From Limonium bicolor (taxonomy: Eukaryota > Streptophyta > Magnoliopsida > Caryophyllales > Plumbaginaceae): DNA of 64,000 nt. The DNA is taken from positions 141,505,801 to 141,569,800 of the forward strand of contig CM041779.1 of assembly GCA_023374045.1 (NCBI GenBank), read 5' to 3'. The position numbers and the translations under genes were made by a program. Positions 1 to 11,299 of the stretch are shown in pieces. Positions within the stretch are counted from its first letter, which is position 1. Each line of letters opens with the position of its first letter. The notes beneath the pieces were generated by a model that saw only the letters and a list, made by a program, of their open reading frames with translations, was not told the origin of the DNA and did no database searches.

Positions 1-560
1 CGCGTGAGGACTGTCGGTAGGCGCCGAGAAGTAGAAGAAGCGCCGCGAAAAACGAAGAAGAAAACTGTTTCGCGTTGATTTTAGTCGCGTCCGCCTGCGC
101 GTCCGCCTGGTTTGTGCGCGGACGTCTCTGTCTTGTCCGCGAGGCGGACGCCTGTGTGTGTCCGCGAGATAAGAGGCGGACGTCTCTGCCTTGTCCGCGA
201 GGCGGACGCCTGTAAGAGGCGGACGTCTCTGCCTTGTCCGCGAGGCGGACGCCTGTGTGTTGTCCGCGCCTTAACCAGGCGGACGTGTATGTTGTGGGCG
301 GTTGTTTATAGTCTAATCTTCAATTGGCTCCAGATTCTTCGTTATAAGTCCGTTTGACTCGCCGTTTGTTGCGTTGGAAAGCTCATGAGATTATCTATCC
401 ATTAACATGGCTTTTTCCTACATTTAACACATAAAATATATCAGTCCATATCAAGACATAAATCTTAGGAAAAACATACGATAAGTGAGAAATGAGCAGA
501 AAAGTGTTGATATAATATATGAAATACACCCATAAAACATGCTCATTTAGACACTTATCA
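1..560 (-). repeat. 3' LTR of LARD (partial)
   Basis: This segment matches about 4025-4593 almost base for base, including the terminal CACTTATCA on the plus strand. It ends next to a C-rich purine-tract complement at 561-576. The rest of the LTR lies before the window. Confidence 0.85.
112..290. repeat. GC-rich palindromic subrepeats in LARD LTR
   Basis: Units of about 40 bp built from GCGGACG and GTCCGC are repeated in tandem. GTCCGC-GAG-GCGGAC is a perfect hairpin and occurs more than once. The block is far more GC-rich than its AT-rich surroundings. The same block, with small indels, is in the other LTR at about 4135-4325. Confidence 0.75.
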
Positions 561-576
561 CACCCCCACACTTGCC
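561..576 (-). other. Polypurine tract of LARD
   Basis: On the minus strand this reads as a G-rich purine tract (GTGTGGGGGTG) directly before the LTR start TGATAAG. That is the expected plus-strand priming site, and it fixes the element's orientation as minus. Confidence 0.75.
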
Positions 577-2029
577 TTTTGCTTGTCCTCAAGCAAAACC
601 ATGTACCCAAGTAAGTAGGAAATGCTCAATACTAACAAATATTATTATGAAGGGTAGGATAAACATGATCTTTAAACTTATTGAGGAGTGTGATCCATCA
701 ACTGCTGGTGGCAAAGGTGTACTCAGGGCAAAAATAAAAATTAGAGTTTCGGGGTATGATCCGGAGTACTTCAATGCTTCTTGATTTAAGGTGACTTTGA
801 GAACTTTTACCATGGCCAACTTCTCTCAAGAATGGGTATTTGAGGAGAAAACAAAAGGAAAAATAGATTTATGCATTTGTTTCACTTTTGCATAAGAGAT
901 GAGAAGATAATATGTAAGCATCAAACTTTTGTATTTAAGAACACTCAACTTCTCTTGTTGGTTACCAATGGTGTCTCGCGAGTCCCTTATTTATTTTATT
1001 ATTTTCTTTCTTTTTTTTTGACAGAGAAGCACCCCTTAGCAATCCCTAAGAAAGAAAACAGAAGGAACCCCTAAGCGATAAAAATCCAACCATTTCAGAT
1101 CATTTGGTCACACCGCATAAAAAATGCTCCTCAAAAGTAATCAAAAATTTTAAAATTTGTACCATTTATCCCACAATTCATAACAGTATTTATTTTTAAA
1201 GAGAACAACCCACATATAAAGGGTCCACGATATTGAATTGGAGCATTTTAAGCAATATGTCAATTTAAGAGCAACTTAAGACGAGCGATAGAGAAGTGAG
1301 TCCTCCCCCACACTTAGACTGGAGCAATGTCCTCATTGCATAGGAAGAATTAAATTAACGAGGTCATGCAAACTACTATCTCACACAATTCAAAGCAGAA
1401 GGGGGTATATAAAATTTGAAGTGCAAAGTAAAGAGAATGTACTCCCCAGAGTTCGCAGATTGTGTAGAGTAGCTCCCCCACACTTGAGTTCAGCTGTCGG
1501 AATGTGCAAGATGTTCCTGTAATAATTATTCTAAACAGCCAGAAGAACTCAAGTTAATTCTCCTCGTTCTCTCTCCTTTCCCTTTTTTTATTTAATAAAA
1601 ACATATATAGGAATAACGTGGAAAACAAAACATAAAACAAGAATAGTAGGGAAATAATATTTAACCACTGGGTTGCCTCCCAGTAAGCTGCCCGTATTTA
1701 TAGTCTTTGGCTAGACTCCCACTTCGTTATCCTGGATCAAATATAAAAGTAGACAACAACTTCGCCAGGAAAACGAAGTTAGTAGTAATTAAGAGCAAAC
1801 CACCTGGATCAAAACAGAACGTTAAGTCGGCAAATAAAATAGGAAAATGTATACTCCACAAAACCTGGTGTTTGAGGAGGTACTGCCGGTAACGTAGTTC
1901 TAACAGGAGACCAGGTGGTGATGACTTCTCTTCCTCAAATTGGAGGATGTAAACATCCTCCTCTTGTTGTTGAGGCTTATGGAGGCAGGGTGAGAGTTTA
2001 TGAGAGACTGGTGGTAGTGGTGTTCCTCC
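577..2029. other. Non-coding internal DNA of LARD
   Basis: No frame gives a convincing protein. The DNA is AT-rich with scattered short C-rich tracts (for example CTCCCCCACACTT near 1300 and 1470) that resemble decayed copies of the purine tract complement. It is probably structural filler of the non-autonomous element. Confidence 0.5.
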
Positions 2030-2537
2030 TCAGATTCGAGATATAAATTCCACTTCCGGTTGATGAGGCTCACACAAAATATCTTCAAATTTTAATTGCT
2101 CCTCTTGTGTTGGGGATGGAGATGGAGGAGATTTGTAACTTTCAGACATTTGCTCCAACTCGGCGTCGGAGAAAAATGTCATGATAAGTTTCTTTATCTC
2201 CTCATCAGAACTTGCAGCTTCATTAATATCTGGCTCGAATCGATTTCACTTTGGACTCACCACTGGAATTTCTTCTAGAGCTTGGTCTGACTGGGGGGAA
2301 TTCGTCTGGCCCTTGCGTAGATTGCTGTTCATTCTGATTGAAGTAGCAGTATCCCAACTGAGCTTCTTGGTACTGTGTATTAGCCTGGTCGACTTCCCAC
2401 CAATACGGCTCTCGATTTGACTGTTGAGGTGATTGATAATCTTTGACCAACCTTTGATATGAGGACATCTCCTCTTGCATGTGAGTCCATTCCAAATTGA
2501 TCAATAATCTCTTCACCTCATCGTCGCCGCTCTCCAT
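2030..2537 (-). pseudogene. LARD acidic ORF of unknown function, one frameshift
   Basis: An ATG at 2537, 366 bases after the primer site on the minus strand, opens a 104-residue frame beginning MESGDDEVKRLL. It is rich in Glu, Gln and Asp and has paired Trp-Trp near residue 47. The frame stops near 2223, but a second minus frame continues from about 2243 to a TGA at 2030, giving acidic text that includes SSDEEIKKLI and KSPPSPSPTQEEQ. A single frameshift therefore splits one original ORF of about 165 codons. I recognise no catalytic or zinc-finger motif. By position it replaces gag. It may be a gag leader remnant or a LARD-specific protein. No function is proposed. Confidence 0.45.
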
Positions 2538-2903
2538 AATCAGTAACTATCCTACAAAAACAAAAAATAAAAATACCAAGTAGAATAGAACTAAAAATAG
2601 AAAATAAACACAAGAACGGAAATTAACTAAATAAAGAAAACAAATATGAAACAAAACAGAGATAAAATAAAACTGCTAAAATAAAATATATATATATAAA
2701 AAAACGGTATGTAAAATTACATAAAACAAAAATAAAAAGAAAATTAAACAGATATAACAGAAAATTTACACAATTAAAATATTAGCAGAATAATAGAAAC
2801 AAAATATAACAGAAACAAAAATTAAAGAGAAGCAAAATATATCACAAATTTATAAACTGAAAACTCAGTAAAATTAAAAACTACCAATTAACCTTGCCGG
2901 AGG

Positions 2904-2921
2904 TCCCCGGCAACGGCGCCA
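2904..2921 (-). other. Primer binding site, tRNA-Asp
   Basis: The minus strand reads TGGCGCCGTTGCCGGGGA, an 18-base complement of the 3' end of plant tRNA-Asp including CCA. It lies 6 bases inside the LTR edge at 2928. Athila/Tat elements use this primer. Confidence 0.85.
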
Positions 2922-2927
2922 AAAACT

Positions 2928-4593
2928 TGTTGGAGAAATATGTGACTACTTCTTCAACCTAGGCAGTGTACCTAATCGTTTTGCGGAATAGTGGAAAGGT
3001 GGGTTGTCGTACTCTTGGGGACCTCGCTGTGGATAACTGATAGTGTAGTAAATTGACTGAGATTTCTATAAACAGATTTTATCTTTTTGAGGGAAATGAT
3101 TATCAGCTAAATAATAAGACAATAATAAAAACAATTAATTAAAACAGAAAAGAAATAGAAATTATAAAACTTTTTGGTTTTAAAGAAGCATCCCGGGTTG
3201 TTCTGCTTACCTATTTTATTTAACTATATTAATATAACTTTCCCACTTTAACAACTCAAGAATCTTTTATTTTATTGACCGTTCCCTGTCTAATAAACCC
3301 TGATTAATTTAAACAACAAGCGCAATTCCTTGTTCAAGTTATTAATAAATTAATCGCATTAGTAACAATTCCTATTGGGAGATATATTAACCTATACGGC
3401 GAGGAATATCGCTTCTAGTCGTTAACCCTTTGACTTCCTGTGTCTAGAACCTTGTCTCAGCACTGCATTTTGACAAAGAACTACAAATATCACTTTAATA
3501 ATTGTACAAGAGAATTAAAGCGCATTAAGGAGAGGAATCAAAATACTGTTTAGATAAATTATACTGGAAAGCTTATATAACACAATTATATAAATAGGCT
3601 TGCTTCTAAACCGGGAAGCTAGATTTATTATCACACATAATAATTAAAACATAATAAATAAGATAGACAGACAGAACGAAGAAGAACGACGTACGCGGAT
3701 AAGATCAGGATATGGACTGGTTTTGTGCAGATCGTCTTCTTCGTTGGCTGTCTGGAAAATAACAGCGTAAGTTTGATGAACTTTGGATGGAAGATTGTGG
3801 TGAACTGTGGTCTGTCGTGGTTTTAACGGTGGTAGTGGTGTTTGGACGGTGGTAGTGGTGTTTGGATTTTGAGGAAGGGAGTAATTATTTTTTGAGCAGA
3901 AAGCTCGTAGATTTTATAGAAGAAGGAGAAGGAGAGGAAGGAAGGAGAAGGTTGGAGCCGCGTGACCAAGTAGCCAAGTTGAGGAGTAGATGGATTGGGT
4001 TTGCAGAAGATTGGGTTGCAGACGCTGAGGACTGTCGGTAGGCGCGCCTGAGATAAGTGTCGGTAGGCGCCGCAGAAACGCCGCGAAAAACGAAGCAGAA
4101 AATGTTTTCGCGTTGATTTTAGTCACGTCCGCCTGCGCGTCCGCCTGGTTTTGCGCGGACGTCTCTGTCTTGTGCCGGGCGGACGCCTTTGTGTCTTCCG
4201 AGATAAGAGGCGGACGTTCTGCCTTGTCCGCGAGGCGGACGCCTGTAAGAGGCGGACGTCTCTTGCCGTCCGCGAGGCGGACGCCTGTGTGTTGTCCGCG
4301 CCTTAACCAGGCGGACGTGTATGTTGTGGGCGGTTGTTTATAGTCTAATCTTCAATTGGCTCCAGATTCCTTCGTTATAAGTCCGTTTGACTCGCCGTTT
4401 GTTGCGTTGGAAAGCTCATGAGATTATCTATCCATTAACATGGCTTTTTCCTACATTTAACACATAAATATATATCAGTCCATATCAAGACATAAATCTT
4501 AGGAAAAACATCGATAAGTGAGAAATGAGCAGAAAAGTGTTGATATAATATATGAAATACACCCATAAAACATGCTCATTTAGACACTTATCA
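2928..4593 (-). repeat. 5' LTR of LARD (1666 bp)
   Basis: The plus strand runs from TGTTGGAG to CTTATCA, so the minus strand has the canonical TG...CA ends. It is bounded by the tRNA-Asp primer site on one side and family-B LTR sequence on the other. It contains the GC-rich palindromic block at about 4135-4325 and a short duplicated GGTGGTAGTGGTGTTTGGA near 3830-3865. Confidence 0.85.
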
Positions 4594-7500
4594 CTAGGTA
4601 AGCTCCTAAGGCATAAAAATGCACATTTTCTTCATCTTTCTTTCCTTTTTCGATTGATCTACACTCCACAACCTTTTCTATACATCTATGTAGAGTGTTT
4701 TTGGAGGTTAAAGGAAGTGTTAGTTTCGGCCATAACCAGATCTAAGAAGGAAAGTTCAAGTCTTGACCATTTAAGGTAAAAATGTGCTTTAAGCTCATAT
4801 CTTTTGATTCCCTTCAAGTTCGGCTGTGAAACTTTGGTCCTAGCCTTATTTTCTTCTCCTTTTCATGTGGAATCAGTTGGTTAGCCATTTGGAGCAAGGG
4901 TGGCCGAGATCCAAAGGAAATACCCTCTTTTAAGGCATTTTTCCAAGGTAAAACCTGATACAAGGTAGCTTGTTGAGATCTAGCTGTTTCCTATGTCAAT
5001 ATGGTGGATCTAACACCTTGTGGTGTTTTGATTCAGGTCGAAACCATCTTGAACTCTCCTTGCATTTTTAAGGTGATTTTTGCCTTAAATCTTACATTAA
5101 ATTACTTCTTATGGTTAGATCTTTCTTGGAGACTAACTAGGCCTTGTTTTCTGTTTGAAACATGCAAGAGAAGCTTTGGAAATTTTATCTAAGGCTGGCC
5201 GAATTCAAACAAGGAATTATTCAAGCTAAATCAAGGTATAAATCACTTAAACATTAACTTTACTAAGTTAAAATGTTCTAAACTATTTCTATACCAATTG
5301 CCGTGAGAGAACATGGTAATAAGGTCATTTTTGACCTTAAAATGTTTAAAGAAATGGCTTAGTAAATTTATCTAAGTGATCAAGTAACATAAATGTCAAA
5401 TTTAAGACATTATGTGGAAGTTTGGTAATTAAATGGAAAGTGTGTGGTGAGGCCGAATTATAAGTGTTTTTGGGACATTTATGTGTAATTTATTTTGCAA
5501 GCCAATGTTTGTAATAAGGCCATGTATTGTAGGCCATTTTATTTATGCATTTACAAGCTTTTAATTAAGTTTAAGTAGTATAAATGCATTACCGAAAATA
5601 AATGGGGTATTAGGTGTAATTAAATTAAATTTGGGGGCTTTAGAATAATAAGGCCGAAAATGAGAGGTAAAATGGAGTTAAAATAAAGTTTATAAGATTT
5701 TATAAAGTTTTGGGGTTAAATGGTGATTTCTAGAAAGTTTGGGTGCAAACCGTAATTATAAGGAATTGGTGGTCAAGGAAATATTAAGGTGGTCAACCTT
5801 GACCATATGATAGGTTTTGACCAAATTAGATAAGTTAAATAACTTATTTAAGGTGTTATAATAAGATAAGTATCTTAAGGTAATATTTTTATAACATATG
5901 TGGTAAATATGTTATTACCGAAAATAAAGGGTGTACAACGGTATTTTAAACATCCATGGGCTATTAGGAATTTTTAGGAATTTATTTGGTGGATTTTGGA
6001 ATTTAAAATGAACTATATATGTATAATATATAGTTATAATGTCATTATGACACTTTGGAGAAAAATAGATGGTGGAATGGTAAATATTGAAAGTATATGG
6101 GTTAATAAGGATATTTATAACCCTTTGGTGGAATTTGGTGATTTTTAGAATTATTAAGAGAATTTAATAAGTTATGTGTATATTAGTTTTAATGATATGG
6201 TGAACTATATGTTATAAATAGGGCCAAATGGCAACTATAGCATAGCACAAGGGCTGTTCGGAATTTACAAAGAAATAACCATAGGTTATACTTTTTTTTA
6301 TAAGTTAGAAATGTTATATTAAATGGAATGTATAACATGGGATGATTTAAGGGGTGATTTTTTAAATTAAGGAAACTATGGTTTATAGAAAAGAATAAGA
6401 TTTTCTTATGGTGCCTAAGAGGCAATATACAATAGTTTTATATAAAAACTATAGGAATAAATTAAAGGGAATAAAAATATCATATCAAATGATATTAGAA
6501 TTTGGTATAACATTACATAATATTGTTATGTGGTCAAAAAGGGAATTTAAATAAATTCAAGGGCTATACCGAATTAATAAGAATTGGAAAATGAATTTTA
6601 GACTATGGTCTACAATGTCATAAATGTTATGACAATTATATGGTATTAAGGTGGTTTAATGGAATTAATATAAGGAAGGGTACTCACATAAAATGATGTG
6701 ACAAACTATAAATAAATGGGATTTATAAACTAAGGTGTTTATGGAATAAACCTTAGGAGTTGTAATTATACAACATAAAATGTTATATGATATTTGGATA
6801 ATAATCTTAATATAAGTTGTATAATATAATACAACTAATGGGGATAATCATCTAATAAAGGATGATAAAATGTAACATAAAATATAAGAGTCTATGAAAC
6901 TCATGAGAATTACCTACGTGGTAAAAATATATATACATACACAAGAATAATGTATATAATGTGGATATATATATTTTGGTTGAAAACCATATGATTTAAG
7001 GGTGGTGGTTATTTAAAAAAAATAAATATAGTTACAAACTATAAGTTATGAATTTTAGAATGCAATATAATATAAGAATGCATGCATACATGCAACTATA
7101 GGTTACGTACCTAAACTAGATGTGGATAAGATTAAAAGAAATATAAGGAATTAAACTTAACAGTTGAAATAGTTTTGACGTACGCGTTTTAAGTAACAAA
7201 GCCGACTGTTTTAGAAAAACCTGTAACAAACAACTGTAGAAAACAGGGGTGAACTGTCGGGGTTACTTATAATTCGGAAATACCGGATGTAGTTAGTCAT
7301 GGAGACTGACTTATAGTTTTATTACCGTTTAGAGTATACTTCTGACAAGGACGCTTGACGAGCTAACGGACTACACGGAGCGTAGGATCTTGCTGATTCA
7401 TACTCCACCGTAATACAGTCAGGGTGAACGGTATGTAAAGGGGTTTGATCCGAGTTGTCCTAAGGTTGCTCCTTGGGCTCGGATTTGGTTGATATAACTT

Positions 7501-9015
7501 GTATGTTGTTATATGTCTCTGGTTGTCTCTGAGGGCTTCCTCAGTTCAGGCTTCTGTGCGATCTGTGATAAGATTGTTTGTCTGAATGTGTTAATTAATA
7601 TGCATGAATTGTATATATAGCTGCTTATTATTTACTGTTGTTGAGTTAACAGTATTGGTTCGTATATATGAACCTATATATATAAAACGAACTAGCGGCT
7701 ATGGTGCTATCTTATATGAAATATAAGGAACGTAAGTAAAACGTTGTAGCACTATGATAATAACACATACATATTATCTGAGACTTTTGTACGGAGCATT
7801 GGCCTTTTCTATACGCCGCTCTCGTATCTAACACTGGATCCCGAGTTTACAAACTCCGGATTGGACTAATGACCTTGGTCTGCTGTGTTAGAAAATTTGG
7901 TAATGCGATGCGATGCGATGGTATAATTAATTAATTAATGGAATGGAAGTATAGCCAAGAGGATGTGGCTCTTGGTGCGCGCTGTGATCACAAAAACGAT
8001 ACCAGGATGTCCGCGTACGGGTCCGTAAGTATCAAGAAAATTTCCCGTGAGCTAGAATGGCTCGTTGGTCGGAGACTCTACCGTTGGAGTGGCTACTGCC
8101 GTGGGTGACCCGCCATAATATATGGGTAACTAGAGACATGTCGTTTTAACGAGACATTGTCACTAGGTATAACTGAACGACTAAAACAATTGAGACTTAT
8201 ACAGTGGCGAACAATACCATGGACGAGACTTAATACTTGTTTATTATTCTCGTTGTTTCGCTTTGTTGTTCATTGGTTATACTTGTAGTTATTTTATTGT
8301 GTGTTGATGGTTGGATGGAGCCTACAAGGCTAAGGTAAATCAAATATGAAAACTGTACGCTGCGGCGAATGTACATTGTACATTATATTGTTATTACTCG
8401 ATACGTTCGATATATAAATGTTGTATGGAATATTAAACGAATGTTTGGATATTTGGATGGATGGTTGAATGTTTATGGATATTTGGATGGATGGTTAAAT
8501 TTATTATGCATGTTTACTACAGTATTGAATATAACTGTAAAATGGTAAAGCATGAAACCGATCTAATAATAAAATGGTTAAAATGATAAGTGACCATTAG
8601 GGTCCAGGCCCGGCATACTCAGCGTCTATCGCTGATACTACACCATTTCAGGTTGTTGATCATTGTCGGAGCTGAAGAGCAGGAACAGGGTAATTGGAGA
8701 TGTTGTATAGAAATGAAGATGGTGTATGGTCTTATGGTAAGGTTATGTATTTTTCAGGATTGGGTAGACGCTCACTTGTCGATGTTTATGATTTATGGAT
8801 TTAGTGTGGTGTATAGGAATTTCTCGTTATCACTACGGTTAGCAGTTTGTTCATTTTGGATGTTGGATGTAGTTTGGCTACGTTGCTCGCATGGGCGAGT
8901 AATGGCCGGTGACACCCGTGTGAGTTTTGTAATTGTTATTTATTTTTCCGCTGCGAGATGTTTTATTTATTGCTACGTGAGGGATTATATCGTGACTATG
9001 GAGAGGGGTGTTACA
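4594..9015 (+). repeat. Family-B giant LTR, 5'-truncated, plus strand
   Basis: The segment from about 7100 to 9015 is a close inverted match to 35587-37500. Weaker inverted similarity continues upstream, for example around 6600-6740 against 37790-37920. It ends in GGGGTGTTACA, the family-B LTR terminus. The matching LTR at 35587-41068 is 5482 bp, so roughly 1 kb of this copy is missing, displaced to the left by the LARD insertion. No internal region or primer site follows the right end, so it is a solo LTR or a fragment. No host gene is seen in it. A near-perfect GATGC repeat and a TTAA run lie at about 7900-7940. Confidence 0.7.
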
Positions 9016-9575
9016 CATACATATATGTATATTATAAGATTTGAGTATCTTAAGGTATAAGTTAATAAGGTTGATAATGTAATAATATAATATATGGGTT
9101 AGTTTTGTAAAATAATCAAAACATGTGGGGAAATATAGAGGTTTCCGAAATTGTTGGGGGTTGTTCGGAATTATAAACATAATAAATACACATATACATA
9201 TATGGGTAAAATAATGTTTGAAAACCTTAGGATATTAAATAATAAGATTAGAAATATAGTAAATATGAAATATGGGTTAACTTTATAAATAATCAAAAGG
9301 AATGGGTAAATATTGGAATTTACCGGAAATACTGTTTGGGAATGATTAACATGTGGACAGAATATATTATAAGGTTGGGATGACATAATTCGACTTTATA
9401 TTAAAGTATAAAAGAGTATATTGTATGGGAGTTATTAAGGAATAAATATGCCTTATAAACATTCACAAAAAAAAATAAAGGGTTTAAGTTGGGAATTTTG
9501 AAGGTATAATGTATCCTTAGAAACTATATGATATGAGGAACTTAAAGATGAGTGAAATACTTCGTATAGTATTAT
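9016..9575. other. AT-rich repeat remnant, split by solo LTR C
   Basis: Two related blocks of about 160 bp (about 9065-9185 and 9225-9400) share ATATGGGTTA, AATAATCAAAA and TTTATAAAC-type text, so an internal duplication is likely. The style is that of LTR body of the same superfamily. No coding sequence is seen. It continued into 16409-16654 before solo LTR C inserted. Confidence 0.4.
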
Positions 9576-9951
9576 TGAAATACCCCTACTAAATTAAACA
9601 TGAATTAAATATAAAATTAACTGCATTAAGGTATAAACAAACAGTTAATATTAATACGGTCACGCACTTATATACATACGTATATATGTGTACATATACA
9701 CAACGTCACAATATTATAACGTTGTGCTTATAACTAATAACGCGACATGATGATGTAGTCGCATAAGTACCTATGACCGAAAGCATATAGCTAAAACACG
9801 ACGAATAAATAGTCGTATCCGTATATAAGTATAATCAATAAGGTGACATAACAAAATAACCGCATATATATATATATGTGCACATAACAAATAACGCAAT
9901 ATGTTAATACAGTCACTTATATACAATAAATAGGCATAATAAGGCTGAAAC

Positions 9952-10040
9952 AAAAAAAGAGAGCAAACACGCTCTAGCCGGGATTCGAAACCGAGACCTT
10001 TTGTACCGTTTCCGAAGCCTTAACTGGTTGAGCTGTGCTC
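9952..10040 (-). other. tRNA-like pol III segment with box A, box B and T-run
   Basis: On the minus strand, AGCTCAACCAGTTAAGGC (10034-10017) resembles a tRNA A box and GGTTTCGAATCCC (9992-9980) a B box with one extra T. Spacing is as in a tRNA of about 75 nt. A run of seven T follows at 9958-9952, as expected of a pol III terminator. The acceptor and T stems do not pair cleanly, so it is not a functional tRNA. It could be a tRNA pseudogene or a SINE head captured in the LTR. Confidence 0.4.
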
Positions 10041-11299
10041 GAATTTGGTAGTAAATACCATTGAATTATAACTAGTGGTCTCACTACTCAAGTTACAGGA
10101 AAGAAATAACAGAGGCAAACACACCTCAATTAGAACGCTCCTCCACTTCTGTTTCTCGGTACCTCAAATTCAATATTACTCCAAACTTCCATACGACAGG
10201 AACAACTATTCCTTTTCTCAATCGCCCATAAACTCCACGAGACAGAGCTAAATATTTCTTTTAACAATCGCCCATGACTTCCTCTAGTAACTTGTAACCA
10301 CGTACTGCACTCCTTGACTCCAGTAAAAACCGTGCATCAGATTGTCTTCTGGAAATTCCCAAGCATGCATACGGGAGTCATCAGCAGGAACCGTGAACCA
10401 ATAAAGCCACCCAGTCCTTGTCCCTTGAGTGAGTGTCTCAGTATAACCAACCCAAAACTGAGGCCACTCCACGCAAGAGCTCGCAGGAACCAACACGATT
10501 CAGTTCTGAACACAGGTGAGGAAATTATCAGTTGCTCACCCATTGTCCTTCGCCTCTGTTTTTGTACCAAGGATCTTCCCTTATTTCTTAACTCACTTCT
10601 CCCTCAGCCCTTGCATAATTCGGTCTGGAAGCTGAAACCGTGAAGCATTTCATTTCTTCTCGAGGCCAACACAAGGTAATACTCCAAACCAGTTCTTCTC
10701 ATTTCTGTTTCCTTTGCCTTGGCCCAGTCTGATCGAAAATGCACAACCCAGTGCTTCAGGAATCTGTATAGTCATGCAAGAACGTCGTATGCTAACCAAA
10801 GGTAGCATTCAGGAGTTCCGGACAGCTTTCCTAAGAGCTCCTAGTAGGTAAGCTGTGAGTCATAACAACAGAAAGAGAAAAAGAAACAGATTTGTCCAGT
10901 CTTCTGTATTCCTGAGTTTCGGTTACAACCTTTACTACCATAACTGAAGCCTCTCTGTCTTTCTGATATGTAATAACATGACATTCTTCTCCCAAAGATA
11001 ATCAGGCGAGAGAATCCCTCTGCAACACAACAGCACCTTTGGGTTTGAACTGAAGTGGAAGGTAAACTGTCTACCAGTTTCCACAACCTGTTGTACTCTC
11101 CTTTTCTTTACCGAGTTTAACCTCTGAGAAATTTCCTCAGCTGTATTGAGTGACTAAGGAGCTGGAGTTCCATGTTCTACCAAAGGCGTAGCTAAGAAGA
11201 TGTTGTCAAGTCACTAGACTGGTGAGTGAATCCTAAACTGATTCGGGATCAGAAAATAAAAAGTAAGACTAAAACCTGTCAAACTGATAACCATGCCGA

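Larger units (their letters stand above)
1..4593 (-). mobile_element. Non-autonomous Athila/Tat-type LTR retrotransposon (LARD), cut by window start
   Basis: Two copies of the same LTR (1-560, truncated, and 2928-4593) flank a 2.37-kb internal region. Read on the minus strand the order is LTR (starting TGATAAGTGTC), a primer site matching the 3' end of tRNA-Asp, a short acidic ORF, about 1.4 kb of non-coding DNA, a purine tract, and LTR again. No protease, reverse transcriptase, RNase H or integrase is visible, so the element would need proteins supplied in trans. The tRNA-Asp primer is typical of Athila/Tat Ty3/gypsy elements, which supports the class assignment. It is inserted into a family-B LTR whose sequence resumes at 4594. 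The 5 bases after the element are CTAGG; the matching left duplication lies outside the window. Confidence 0.8.

Noticed and set aside
2904..2921. Possible tRNA-Asp gene.
   Set aside because: Only the 18-base 3' end complement is present, at an LTR edge; it is a primer binding site.
8590..9060. A 156-codon plus-strand frame.
   Set aside because: It lies in the family-B LTR end, has no ATG at the stated start in a gene context, and the inverted copy at 35587 does not conserve it as protein.
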